DNA of 64,000 nucleotides, taken from Streptomyces sp. HM190 (GTDB taxonomy: Bacteria > Actinomycetota > Actinomycetes > Streptomycetales > Streptomycetaceae). Below, one piece after another: positions 25,974-34,962 of the stretch; the first letter of the stretch is position 1; the number at the start of each line of letters is the position of its first letter. A program made the translations under genes and the position numbers. Under the pieces are notes generated by a model. That model searched no databases, had not been told where the DNA came from, and was given only the letters and a program-made list of their open reading frames with translations. Location of the stretch: positions 7,068,001 through 7,132,000 of the forward strand of contig NZ_CP047318.1 of the NCBI RefSeq assembly GCF_009857135.1, read 5' to 3'.

Positions 25974-27089
25974 GTGACGGCGATCGTGCACTTCACCGGC
26001 GACGCGAACCCGTACGGCGGAGGTGACCCGTACGCGGACTACCGCACCGCCGACCTCCCCTTCACCCACTACGCCGACCTCGCCGACCGCCGGCTCGGCG
26101 CCGGTGTCATCGCCGCCAACGACGAGTTCTTCGCCCAGCGGGAGAACCTGCTGCTGCCGGAACGGGCCGAGTTCGACCCGGAGCACTTCGGGCACAAGGG
26201 CAAGATCATGGACGGCTGGGAGACCCGGCGCCGCCGGGGCTCCTCGGCCGACCACCCCTGGCCGGCCGCCGAGGACCACGACTGGGCGCTGGTCCGCCTG
26301 GGCGCGCCCGGCGTCGTCCGGGGCATCGTGGTCGACACCGCGCACTTCCGCGGCAACTACCCGCAGGCGGTCTCGGTCGAGGCCACCTCGGTGCCGGGCA
26401 CCCCGTCGCCCGAGGAGCTCCTCGCCGCGGACGTGAAGTGGACGACCCTCGTGCCGCGCACCCCCGTCGGCGGTCACGCGGCGAACGGTTTCGCCGTCTC
26501 CGTCGAACAGCGCTTCACCCACCTGCGCGTCAACCAGCATCCCGACGGCGGCATCGCCCGCCTGCGGGTGTACGGCGAGGTCGTCCCCGACCCGGCGTGG
26601 CTGGACGTCCTCGGCACCTTCGACGTGGTCGCCCTGGAGAACGGCGGCCTGGCGGAGAACGCCTCCAACCTCTTCTACTCACCGGCCACCAACACCATCC
26701 AGCCCGGCCGCGCCCGGGTCATGCACGAGTGCTGGGAGACCCGCCGCCGCCGTGACCAGGGCAACGACTGGATCCGCTACCGCCTGGCCGCGCAGTCCGA
26801 GATCCGGGCCCTGGAGATCGACACGGCGTATCTGAAGGGCAACGCGGCGGGCTGGGCCGGTGTCTCGGTCCGCGACGGCGAGGACGGCACCTGGACGCAG
26901 GTCCTCCCGCGCACCCGCCTCCAGCCCGACACCAACCACCGCTTCGTCCTCCCCGAGCCCGCGGTCGCCACCCACGCCCGCATCGACATCTACCCGGACG
27001 GCGGCATCTCCCGCCTGCGCCTCCACGGCTCCCTCACGGACGAGGGCAGGACGAGGCTGGCGGCACGCTTCCAGGAACTGGGCGCCTGA
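25974..27089 (+). CDS. alc: Allantoicase
   Basis: Allantoicase converts allantoate to ureidoglycolate and urea. The 371-residue protein shows the two-fold internal repeat of the family: IMDGWETRRRR with HPDGGIARLRVYGEV in the first half, and MHECWETRRRRDQGNDW with YPDGGISRLRLHGS in the second. The start is placed at GTG 25974; no ATG is available in frame nearby and the ribosome site is weak, which fits translational coupling to allB. Ureidoglycolate breakdown gives the glyoxylate consumed by malate synthase. Confidence 0.94.
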   Translation: MTAIVHFTGDANPYGGGDPYADYRTADLPFTHYADLADRRLGAGVIAANDEFFAQRENLLLPERAEFDPEHFGHKGKIMDGWETRRRRGSSADHPWPAAEDHDWALVRLGAPGVVRGIVVDTAHFRGNYPQAVSVEATSVPGTPSPEELLAADVKWTTLVPRTPVGGHAANGFAVSVEQRFTHLRVNQHPDGGIARLRVYGEVVPDPAWLDVLGTFDVVALENGGLAENASNLFYSPATNTIQPGRARVMHECWETRRRRDQGNDWIRYRLAAQSEIRALEIDTAYLKGNAAGWAGVSVRDGEDGTWTQVLPRTRLQPDTNHRFVLPEPAVATHARIDIYPDGGISRLRLHGSLTDEGRTRLAARFQELGA

Positions 27090-27181
27090 CCGCACCCGTC
27101 CGGCCGCACCGATGAGTTGCGGGCCCCCGCGGGGTCTGAGGTGATGACAACAGATCCCGCACCAGGAAGCAGGCGATCGCC

Positions 27182-27808
27182 ATGGGCAAGCTCGTCTCGA
27201 CCGTGTTCGTCACCCTCGACGGCGTCTACCAGGCCCCGGGAGGCCCCGAGGAGGACACCCGCGGCGGCTTCGAGCACGGCGGCTGGAGCTTTCCGTACGC
27301 CGACGACGACTTCGGGACGTTCGTCTCCGAGAGCTTCGGCAGGGTCGGCGCGTTCCTCCTCGGCCGCCGGACGTACGACATCTTCGCCTCGTACTGGCCG
27401 CACGTGACCGACCCGGCCGACCCCGTAGCCGGCAAGCTGAACACGCTGCCGAAGTACGTCGCCTCCACGACCCTCACCGACCCCGAGTGGACCGGAACCA
27501 CGGTCATCGACGGCGACCTCGCGGACCAGGTCACCGCCCTCAAGCAACGCACCGACGGCGAACTCCAGGTGCACGGCAGCGGCGCGCTGGTCGGTTCCCT
27601 GATCGACCTCGGTCTCCTCGACACCCTGCACCTGCTCACCTTCCCGGTGGCGCTCGGCTCCGGATTCCGGCTGTTCCGGGAGGGCGCCGTACCGACGGCC
27701 TTCCGGCACGCGGGGGGCCGGATCACCGGCAAGGGCGTCTCGATCCAGACGTACGAGCGGGAGGGGCGCCCCTCCTACGGCAGCTTCGCCCTGCCGGAGG
27801 ACGCCTGA
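27182..27808 (+). CDS. RibD C-terminal/dihydrofolate-reductase-like protein
   Basis: The protein of 208 residues matches the 'dihydrofolate reductase family' (RibD_C domain): VSTVFVTLDGVYQAPGG at the start, AFLLGRRTYDIFASYWP near residue 60, KYVASTTLTDPEWTGTTVI, and HGSGALVGSLIDLGLLD. Members bind NADPH but most are not true DHFR or riboflavin enzymes. It is monocistronic, 92 bases after allantoicase. No substrate can be assigned. Confidence 0.85.
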   Translation: MGKLVSTVFVTLDGVYQAPGGPEEDTRGGFEHGGWSFPYADDDFGTFVSESFGRVGAFLLGRRTYDIFASYWPHVTDPADPVAGKLNTLPKYVASTTLTDPEWTGTTVIDGDLADQVTALKQRTDGELQVHGSGALVGSLIDLGLLDTLHLLTFPVALGSGFRLFREGAVPTAFRHAGGRITGKGVSIQTYEREGRPSYGSFALPEDA

Positions 27809-28063
27809 GGGAGCGTCGGACCGCAGGACCCCTGAGGGGGCGTCGTACCCGAGAGCGCCCTGGTGCCGGGCCGAGGACGCCCGGCTCCTCGGCCCGCGGC
27901 GCCCGTCGCCTCGTCACCGGGCAGCAGCACCAGGAGGACTACTGCACCGCCGACCACCACGGGCGTCCTCCGACGTGGTCGGTCACGGCTGCTGACCGCC
28001 ACCGGGTCACCCGTCGGGCCCCATGTCCTCCCCCCACCGGAACGGACGGCCCGACGGGCCGGG

Positions 28064-28267
28064 TCACCCGGGCTTCCGGCTGCCGGCCGCCGCGAACAGC
28101 GCGAGCCCCAGCACGATCAGCGCGATGCTCACGTACAGCTCGTAGCCGTCCAGGACGGCCCACCGCTGGATCACCCCCCACCTCAGCTTCCCGGTGAGTT
28201 CGTACACCAGACCGCCCGAGCCCTGCAGCAGGGCGAGGAACCCGAGGAACTCCAACAGCTTCTTCAT
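28064..28267 (-). CDS. Small two-segment membrane protein
   Basis: A 67-residue protein starts MKKLLEFLGFLALLQGSGG, giving one membrane segment, and ends with a second segment YVSIALIVLGLALFAAAG before a basic tail. AGAGGAT precedes the ATG. It lies opposite the histidine kinase that starts 181 bases to the right. The region between 27809 and 28063 shows nothing convincing. No family was recognised. Confidence 0.6.
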   Translation of the reverse strand: MKKLLEFLGFLALLQGSGGLVYELTGKLRWGVIQRWAVLDGYELYVSIALIVLGLALFAAAGSRKPG

Positions 28268-28447
28268 GGCGGGGATCCTCTGCGCCGCCGGCCCCTCCCG
28301 CCCATCGGCCGCGAGGCGATGCCCGGCCGACGTCGGTAGCGACCCGTACGGCTGCGGACCACCGAAAGTCGACGAGATCACGACTTTGGTCGCGATCCGG
28401 GGCGGAGGGCGCCGACGAGGGCCCGACCCTGCGTAGATTTGTCGACC

Positions 28448-29701
28448 GTGAGTGGTGACCAGCCGGTGCCCGAACCACCGGCCTTCCCCGGGCGGCGCTG
28501 GCTGCTGCCGTCCGCCGTCCTCGACCCCGCCCAGGATCCCGGAAGCGGGCGTCCGCGACGGCGGCCCCGGCGCACCGCACGCGACTGGGTCGTCGACTTC
28601 ACCTGCTTCCTGCTCGCCGTGGGCATCGGTCTCCTCGCCCTGGACACGGTGAACAAGGAGGCCGGCCTCCCCGACGGCTACGCCGTCCTCGACCAGGTGC
28701 TCGGCGCGCTCGCCTGCGCCGCGCTCTGGCTGCGCCGTCGCTGGCCGACCGGGCTCGCCGTCGCGATGGTCCCCGTCTGCTTCGTGTCCGCCACCGCCGG
28801 CGGGGCCGGCGTGGTCGCCCTCTTCACCCTCACCGTCCACCGGCCCTTCCGGTACGTGGCCTGGGTGGGCGGCCTCTCCCTGCTGCTGAACCCGCTCTTC
28901 TACTGGCTGCGCCCCGACCCGGACCTCTCCTACCCCTGGTCGGTCTTCCTCTCCGTCGTGCTCACCGGCGCCACCGTCGGCTGGGGCATGTTCGTGCGCT
29001 CCAAGCGACAGCTCATGCTCAGCTTCCGCGACCGCGCCCGGCGCGCCGAGACCGAGGCGGCCCTGCGGGCCGAACAGGCGCAGCGACTGGCCCGCGAGGC
29101 CATCGCCCGCGAGATGCACGACGTCCTCGCCCACCGGCTGACCCTGCTCAGCGTGCACGCGGGAGCCCTGGAGTTCCGGCCCGACGCGCCCCGCGCGGAG
29201 ATCGTCCGCGCGGCAGGCGTCATCCGGGAGAGCGCCCACGAGGCGCTCCAGGACCTGCGGGAGATCATCGGCGTGCTGCGCGCGGGCGACTCCGACGACG
29301 CAGGGCGACCCCAGCCGACGCTCGCCGCGCTGGACGGACTCGTCGCCGAGTCCCGCGTGGCCGGCATGAAGGTCGTCCTCGACCACCACGTCACCGACCC
29401 CGCCGCCGTCCCCGCATCCCTCGGGCGCACCGCGTACCGCATCGCCCAGGAGTGCCTCACCAACGCCCGCAAGCACGCACCCGGCGCCGAGGTCACCGTC
29501 ACGGTCTCGGGCGCCCCGCGCGAGGGACTCACCATTCGCGTCCGCAATCCCGAGCCGCCGGGGGAGGTCCCGCCCGTCCCCGGCTCCGGACAGGGGCTGA
29601 TCGGGCTGACCGAGCGGGCCACCCTCGCCGGCGGCCGCCTGGAGCACGGCCCCGAGGCGGACGGCGGCTTCGAGGTGCGGGCCTGGCTGCCCTGGGACTG
29701 A
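28448..29701 (+). CDS. Sensor histidine kinase (HisKA_3 type)
   Basis: About 418 residues: four to five membrane segments between residues 45 and 185, then the dimerisation/phospho-acceptor helix with AREMHDVLAHRLTLLSVHAG (His near 222), and a HATPase domain with YRIAQECLTNARKHAPG and GSGQGLIGLTERATLAGG. This is the NarL-partner class. The best partner is the LuxR-type response regulator at 31092-31763, but an opposite-strand aldo/keto reductase lies between them. Start GTG 28448 is chosen over TTG 28439. Confidence 0.9.
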   Translation: MSGDQPVPEPPAFPGRRWLLPSAVLDPAQDPGSGRPRRRPRRTARDWVVDFTCFLLAVGIGLLALDTVNKEAGLPDGYAVLDQVLGALACAALWLRRRWPTGLAVAMVPVCFVSATAGGAGVVALFTLTVHRPFRYVAWVGGLSLLLNPLFYWLRPDPDLSYPWSVFLSVVLTGATVGWGMFVRSKRQLMLSFRDRARRAETEAALRAEQAQRLAREAIAREMHDVLAHRLTLLSVHAGALEFRPDAPRAEIVRAAGVIRESAHEALQDLREIIGVLRAGDSDDAGRPQPTLAALDGLVAESRVAGMKVVLDHHVTDPAAVPASLGRTAYRIAQECLTNARKHAPGAEVTVTVSGAPREGLTIRVRNPEPPGEVPPVPGSGQGLIGLTERATLAGGRLEHGPEADGGFEVRAWLPWD

Positions 29702-29941
29702 GCGAACGAGCCGGCGTGCGTGGACGGCGGGCCGTCCACCATGATGGCCTGTCGACTCGATCGACACCGGGCGCCCCGGGAGGGACAGCAGCGTGCCGGT
29801 ACGGGGTGGGGGTGGGGGGCGCCTCGTAGCGCGGGGGGCGCGAGGGCCGCGACACAAGCGGGCCCCGCCGCGTGGACGCGGACAACCCCGACCCGTCCGC
29901 ACCCGCTGACCGGGCGCGCCCCGGGGCATGGGGCGCGCCGC

Positions 29942-30967
29942 TCACTCCCGCGGCACCACCCGTTGGCCCGCCGATCCGTACACCCAGGCCGACGCCTCGT
30001 CGATGAAGTCGCCGGGGAAGCCGAGGCGGAAGCCGGTCGTGTCCTCCAGGCGGACCAGGACCTCTTCCGGCAGGACCAGCCGGACCGCGCCCAGGTTCTC
30101 CGCGAGCTGTTCGGCGCGGCGGGCGCCCAGGACGGGATGGACGGCGGGGGAGTGGGCCATGGTCCAGGCGATGGCGACCTGCGCGGGAGTGGCACCGAGT
30201 TCGTCCGCGGCGGACTGCACGGCCTGCGCCACCGCGCGCTCCCGCCGACCGATGGTCTCCGCGGACAGCCGGGTCGCCGTACCCGGCGCCGGTCCGCCCG
30301 CCCGCGTGTACTTGCCGGACAGGATGCCGTTCTGCAGCGGGCTCCACGCCGCGACCGACATCCCGAACGCCTCCGCCATCGGCAGAAGTTCACGCTCGAT
30401 GTCCCGGTTGAGCAGGCTGTACGGCACCTGGAGCGCCGACAGCGGGGACCAACCCCGCCACTCCGCCAGGGTGTTGGCCCGGGCCACCACCCACGCCGGG
30501 GCGTCCGAGATGCCGACGTACAGCACCTTCCCGGACCGTACGGCGTCGTCCAGCGCGCGCATCGTCTCCTCGACCGGGGTGTTCCGGTCCCAGATGTGCA
30601 CCCAGTACAGGTCGATGTAGTCGGTCCCCAGGCGCCGCAGGCTGGTCTCCAGCGACAGGGCCAGGTTCTTGCGGTGGTTGCCCGCCGCGTTGGGGTCGGT
30701 GCCGTCACGCGAGACGGTGTACTTGGTGGACAGCACGAAACGGTCCCGCTGCCCCTTGAGCAGCTCGCCGACGATGCGTTCGCTCTCCCCGCCCCGGTAG
30801 TTGACGGCCGTGTCGATCACGTTGCCGCCGGCCCCGGCGTACGCGTCGAGGATGCGCGCGCACTCCGCCCGGGGCGCCCCCACCCCGCCCTGCTCACCGA
30901 ACGTCATCGCGCCGAGGAACAACTCGGAGACCCGGAGTCCGGTCCGGCCAAGGAGTCGGTAACGCAC
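29942..30967 (-). CDS. Aldo/keto reductase
   Basis: The 341-residue protein has the AKR barrel with the catalytic tetrad positions: NVIDTAVNYRGGESE (Asp, Tyr), RFVLSTKYTVSRD (Lys) and DLYWVHIWDRNTP (His). The cofactor segment VHPVLGARRAEQLAENL is also present. It uses NADPH to reduce an aldehyde or ketone; the substrate is unknown. GTG 30967 with GGAGG six bases away is the best start. It is inserted, on the opposite strand, between a histidine kinase and a response regulator that otherwise look like partners. Confidence 0.88.
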   Translation of the reverse strand: MRYRLLGRTGLRVSELFLGAMTFGEQGGVGAPRAECARILDAYAGAGGNVIDTAVNYRGGESERIVGELLKGQRDRFVLSTKYTVSRDGTDPNAAGNHRKNLALSLETSLRRLGTDYIDLYWVHIWDRNTPVEETMRALDDAVRSGKVLYVGISDAPAWVVARANTLAEWRGWSPLSALQVPYSLLNRDIERELLPMAEAFGMSVAAWSPLQNGILSGKYTRAGGPAPGTATRLSAETIGRRERAVAQAVQSAADELGATPAQVAIAWTMAHSPAVHPVLGARRAEQLAENLGAVRLVLPEEVLVRLEDTTGFRLGFPGDFIDEASAWVYGSAGQRVVPRE

Positions 30968-31091
30968 CCACAACCTCCGTCAGTTGAATGCCGTACCGGC
31001 CGACACTAACGGGTCGGCGCGGCGGAAGACGGCTGTCCGTGACGGTCCGTCATTACGGTGGGGCCATGACCGACATCCGAACGGTGGGCCG

Positions 31092-31763
31092 ATGACCCCC
31101 ATCCGACTGCTGCTCGTCGACGACGACCCCCTCGTCCGGGCCGGGCTCTCCCTCATGCTGGGCGGGGCCGACGACATCGAGATCGTGGGCGAGGCCGCCG
31201 ACGGCGGCGAGGTGGAAGCCCTGGTCGACCGCACCCGTCCCGACGTGGTCCTCATGGACATCCGGATGCCCACCGTCGACGGTCTCTCGGCCACCGAACG
31301 GCTCCGCCGGCGCGCGGACGCCCCGCAGGTCGTCGTCCTCACCACGTTCCACGCCGACGACCAGGTACTGCGGGCGCTGCGCGCGGGCGCCGCCGGGTTC
31401 GTCCTGAAGGACACCCCGCCCGCCGAGATCGTCGCGGCGGTACGCCGGGTCGCCGCCGGGGACCCCGTCCTGTCACCCGCCGTCACCCGCCGGCTGATGG
31501 AGCACGTCGCGGGCGCCGTCCCCGACACCCGCCGCACGACGGCCCGTTCCCGGATCGCCGCCCTCAACGACCGGGAACGCGAGGTCGCCGTCGCGGTCGG
31601 CCGGGGCGCCACCAACGCCGAGATCGCCTCCGCACTCTTCCTGAGCGTGGCCACCGTCAAGACCCACGTCTCCCGCATCCTCACCAAGCTCGGCCTCAAC
31701 AACCGCGTACAGATCGCCCTGGTGACGTACGACGCGGGCCTGCTGGACGAGGACGGACGCTAG
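31092..31763 (+). CDS. NarL/LuxR-type response regulator
   Basis: The receiver domain has IRLLLVDDDPLVRAG, phospho-acceptor Asp in PDVVLMDIRMPTVDG (near residue 54) and Lys in GFVLKDTPP (near 104). The C-terminal HTH reads LNDREREVAVAVGRGATNAE then SVATVKTHVSRILTKLG. All switch residues are intact. It is the likely partner of the HisKA_3 kinase at 28448-29701. A control target is not evident; the divergent aldo/keto reductase is one candidate. Confidence 0.92.
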   Translation: MTPIRLLLVDDDPLVRAGLSLMLGGADDIEIVGEAADGGEVEALVDRTRPDVVLMDIRMPTVDGLSATERLRRRADAPQVVVLTTFHADDQVLRALRAGAAGFVLKDTPPAEIVAAVRRVAAGDPVLSPAVTRRLMEHVAGAVPDTRRTTARSRIAALNDREREVAVAVGRGATNAEIASALFLSVATVKTHVSRILTKLGLNNRVQIALVTYDAGLLDEDGR

Positions 31764-32087
31764 TGCCGCATCAGCCAACGTTCGCCCCGTCGTGACGCCC
31801 GGCACGCACTCTCGCCGCACCGGGCACAAGCCCGAGTGCATCCCGTACGAGGACGTGCGCCCGGCACGCCGGGAGCACGCACCAAACGCCGCTCCTCGAC
31901 GGGCAAGCGTTGCCTGCCGCGGCACTGGTGCCGGCCGACCGGGGCGTCGGCCGAGCCACCCGTCCCCGCCCGTCTCCGTCCGCCGCGGGACTCCTGCCAG
32001 GCGGCCGTCCAGCGGCGGGAGGGTGTTCCGTTGCTCCCCGCGGGCACTCCCGCGGGGGCCCGTGCGTTGTGCGGGTGAGGGGGAATC
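31764..32087. other. Non-coding interval between response regulator and P450
   Basis: These 324 bases contain only short shadow frames without codon-position bias. Nothing recognisable as a gene, RNA or strong terminator was found. The last 15 bases hold the ribosome site (GAGGGGG) of the P450. Confidence 0.5.
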
Positions 32088-33278
32088 ATGAGGAACACGC
32101 ATGTGATCGATCTGACGCGGTACGGGGCCCGGTTCACCGAGAACCCGCACCCCGTGTACGCCGAGCTGCGCGCGCTCGGTCCGGTGCACCGGGTGCGGCT
32201 GCCCGTGCCCGACGCGCAGCATGAGACATGGCTGGTCGTGGGGTACGAGGAGGCGCGGGCGGCGCTCGCCGACCCCCGGCTGTCGAAGGACGCCTCGAAG
32301 ATCGGGGTCACCTTCCTCGACGAGGAGCTGATCGGCAAGTACCTGCTGGTCTCCGACCCGCCGCAGCACACCCGGCTGCGAGGGCTCATCACCCGCGAGT
32401 TCACCGCCCGCCGGGTGGAACGGCTACGGCCCCGGATCCAGCAGATCACCGACGACCTGCTCGACACGATGCTGCCGCGCGGGCGCGCCGACCTGGTGGA
32501 GTCCTTCGCCTACCCGCTGCCGCTCACCGTCATCTGCGAACTGCTCGGCGTACCCGAGCTCGACCGCGCCGCCTTCCGCGAGATGTCGACCCAGACCGTG
32601 GCCCCCACCAGCGCGGAGAGCGAGTACGACGCCTTCGTCCGACTCGCCGCCTATCTGGGCGAGTTGATCGAGGACAAGCGGTGTTCGCCGCCCGCCGACG
32701 ACCTGCTGAGCGCGCTGATCCGCACGACCGACGAGGACGGCGACCGGCTCTCGCCGGACGAACTGCGCGGCATGGCCTTCATCCTGCTCATCGCCGGCCA
32801 CGAGACCACCGTCAACCTGATCACCAACGCCGTGCACACCCTGCTCGCCCACCCCGGCCAACTCGCCGAGGTCCGGGCCGACACGAGTCTCGTGGACGCG
32901 GTCGTCGAGGAGACCCTGCGCTACGAGGGCCCCGTGGAGAACGCGACGTTCCGCTTCGCCGCCGAGCCGCTCGTCATCGCCGGCACCCCCATCGCGGCGG
33001 GCGATTCCGTGCTGGTGGGTCTGGCCGCCGCCGACCGCGACGACAGCCGCTGTCCCGCCGCCGACCGCTTCGACATCCACCGCGACACCCGCGGCCACCT
33101 CGCCTTCGGGCACGGCATCCACTACTGCCTGGGCGCGCCCCTGGCCCGGCTGGAGGCGCGCGTCGCCCTGCGCACCCTCCTCGACCGCTGCCCCGACCTC
33201 GCCGCGGACGGCCAGCCGGGCCCCTGGCTGCCGGGCATGCTGATACGTGGCGTACGCAGCCTCCCGGTCCGCTGGTGA
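32088..33278 (+). CDS. Cytochrome P450 (CYP107-like)
   Basis: A soluble bacterial P450 of 396 residues. The I-helix oxygen motif is LLIAGHETTVNLI (near residue 238), the ExxR motif is VEETLRYEGP (near 280), and the haem ligand lies in FGHGIHYCLGAPLARLE (Cys near 346). The overall pattern is that of the CYP107 group of macrolide and small-molecule hydroxylases. No ferredoxin gene is adjacent and no biosynthetic cluster surrounds it, so it may act alone on an endogenous or foreign substrate. Confidence 0.93.
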   Translation: MRNTHVIDLTRYGARFTENPHPVYAELRALGPVHRVRLPVPDAQHETWLVVGYEEARAALADPRLSKDASKIGVTFLDEELIGKYLLVSDPPQHTRLRGLITREFTARRVERLRPRIQQITDDLLDTMLPRGRADLVESFAYPLPLTVICELLGVPELDRAAFREMSTQTVAPTSAESEYDAFVRLAAYLGELIEDKRCSPPADDLLSALIRTTDEDGDRLSPDELRGMAFILLIAGHETTVNLITNAVHTLLAHPGQLAEVRADTSLVDAVVEETLRYEGPVENATFRFAAEPLVIAGTPIAAGDSVLVGLAAADRDDSRCPAADRFDIHRDTRGHLAFGHGIHYCLGAPLARLEARVALRTLLDRCPDLAADGQPGPWLPGMLIRGVRSLPVRW

Positions 33279-33333
33279 GTACGCTCTCACCGCCCGCGCA
33301 CGCCGCCCCCGAGCCCCGCAGGAGAACCCGACC

Positions 33334-33834
33334 ATGCTGCGCACCGCGGAGATCACGGCGGCCCTCACCCTCCCACCGGGCGGCAAGGAGAGCCATCAGC
33401 TGTACTGGGGGCCCACCCTGGAGTTCAGCCTGGACTGCTTCGTCTGCGAGCGGCTCGGCCGCACCACGTTCTTCGAGCGCGGAGCCGAGAAGGCCCGGTG
33501 CTCCGGCACCCGCAGCGGCCTGGGCCGGCATCACGCGCCGGCCCGCATCACCGCCTTCGACAGCACCTCCGGCGACGAACGGCTCGCGGTGCGGATCCTG
33601 GTCGACTTCTGGTGGGTGCCCTTCGAGGACGGCCGCGACGGCCGCCGCTCCGCTGCCCCGACCAGCCACCCCTGGGTGCGGCTGCACCTCGGCTCCTACT
33701 GCCACGAGACCGGGGAGTCCGGCACGTCCGGCATCCAGACCAACGTGAGCCGCCCGTGGGACCTCCGCTGCGACGACTGCGACCAGATCCTGGCCACCGA
33801 CACCCGGACCCCGGCGGTACGCCTCCTCGTGTGA
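33334..33834 (+). CDS. Hypothetical protein with two CxxC pairs
   Basis: The protein has 166 residues, with GGAGA before its ATG. CFVCERLG near residue 35 and RCDDCDQ near 148 could form one zinc knuckle. The middle is beta-rich (RLAVRILVDFWWVPFED, HPWVRLHLGSYCHETGE). No known family was recognised. It follows the P450 by 55 bases on the same strand and may be co-transcribed, though nothing links the functions. Confidence 0.7.
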   Translation: MLRTAEITAALTLPPGGKESHQLYWGPTLEFSLDCFVCERLGRTTFFERGAEKARCSGTRSGLGRHHAPARITAFDSTSGDERLAVRILVDFWWVPFEDGRDGRRSAAPTSHPWVRLHLGSYCHETGESGTSGIQTNVSRPWDLRCDDCDQILATDTRTPAVRLLV

Positions 33835-33849
33835 CCCACCGGGGGCGAC

Positions 33850-34860
33850 TCAGTCGCGACCACCCGGGATCTCGCCCAGGTTCACCGGCCGGTGCTCCCG
33901 GCGCGACAGCTCGCACGCCTCGGCGACCCGCAGCGCCTGCAGTGCCTCGCGGCCGTCGCAGGGGTTGGCCCGCTCGCCGCGCACCACCTCGACGAACGCG
34001 GCGACCTCGGCCTCGTACGCGGCGGCGAAACGTTCCAGGAAACCGGTCCACGGCTTGTCGGCGGGCGGCGGCCCGGCCGGCTCGGTGGACGCGACCGGCG
34101 TACGGTCGTCCAGCCCGACCACCACGGTGTCCAGCTCCCCGGCCAGCTCCATGCGGACGTCGTAGCCCGCCCCGTTCACCCGCGCCGCCGTCGCCGTGGC
34201 GAGGGTGCCGTCCTCCAGCGTCAGCACCGCCGCCGCCGTGTCCATGTCGTGCGCCTCCCGGAACATCGGGTGCCCGGCGTCCGACCCCGTGGCGTACACG
34301 GTGACGACCTCGCGTCCCGTCACCCAGCGCACGGCGTCCAGGTCGTGGATCATGCAGTCCCGGAAGATGCCCCCGGACAGCGGCAGGTACCCGGCGGGCG
34401 GTGGTGTCCGGTCGGCGCTCAGCGCCCGCACGGTGTGCAACCGTCCCAGCCGGCCCGAGCGCACGGCCGCACGGGCGGTGACGTAGCCGGAGTCGAAGCG
34501 TCGCTGGAAGCCCATCTGCAGCACGGTTCCGGCGGCGTCGACCTCGGCGAGCGCGTTTAAGGTGCCCTGCAGGTCCACGGCGACGGGCTTCTCGCAGAAC
34601 ACCGGGAGACCCGAGCGTGCTGCCCGACCGATCAGTTCGCCGTGGGCCGACGTGGCGGTCGTGATGACCACCGCGTCCACCCCCCAGGTGAAGATCTCGT
34701 CCACTCCCGGTGCGACCGTCTCGCCCAGGCGGTCCGCGAGGTCATGGGCCCGAGCCGGGTCGACGTCCGTGACGATCAGGGAGCCGACATCCCGGTGACG
34801 GCTGAGCGCGGCCGCGTGAATCGTCCCGATTCGACCCGCTCCGATGAGTCCGATGCGCAT
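33850..34860 (-). CDS. Gfo/Idh/MocA-family oxidoreductase (inositol 2-dehydrogenase-like)
   Basis: The protein of 336 residues starts MRIGLIGAGRIGTIHAAALS, an NAD-binding fold, with the EKP motif in VFCEKPVAVDLQG (near residue 94) and the active-site region GGIFRDCMIHDLDAVRWVTG (near 165), as in IolG-type myo-inositol or related sugar dehydrogenases. The start directly abuts a possible promoter (-35 TTGACA at complement of 34892-34897), so a leaderless transcript is possible. It is divergent from a GntR regulator with a palindromic operator between them. Confidence 0.86.
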   Translation of the reverse strand: MRIGLIGAGRIGTIHAAALSRHRDVGSLIVTDVDPARAHDLADRLGETVAPGVDEIFTWGVDAVVITTATSAHGELIGRAARSGLPVFCEKPVAVDLQGTLNALAEVDAAGTVLQMGFQRRFDSGYVTARAAVRSGRLGRLHTVRALSADRTPPPAGYLPLSGGIFRDCMIHDLDAVRWVTGREVVTVYATGSDAGHPMFREAHDMDTAAAVLTLEDGTLATATAARVNGAGYDVRMELAGELDTVVVGLDDRTPVASTEPAGPPPADKPWTGFLERFAAAYEAEVAAFVEVVRGERANPCDGREALQALRVAEACELSRREHRPVNLGEIPGGRD

Positions 34861-34901
34861 GGGAAACAAAGTGCGGTCGCACCCGCCACCGTGTCAATGC
34901 T

Positions 34902-34913
34902 TTGTCCGGACAA
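34902..34913. promoter_or_regulatory. GntR-type operator palindrome
   Basis: TTGTCCGGACAA is a perfect 12-bp palindrome in the divergent region between the Gfo/Idh/MocA dehydrogenase (start 34860) and the GntR regulator (start 34963). On the minus strand a consensus -35 TTGACA lies five bases downstream of it. It is the likely autoregulatory and target site of the GntR protein. Confidence 0.65.
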
Positions 34914-34962
34914 CCGAACGACGCGGCTTCCCGTCATCCTGCGCCGGGGCTACGCTCGGGCC

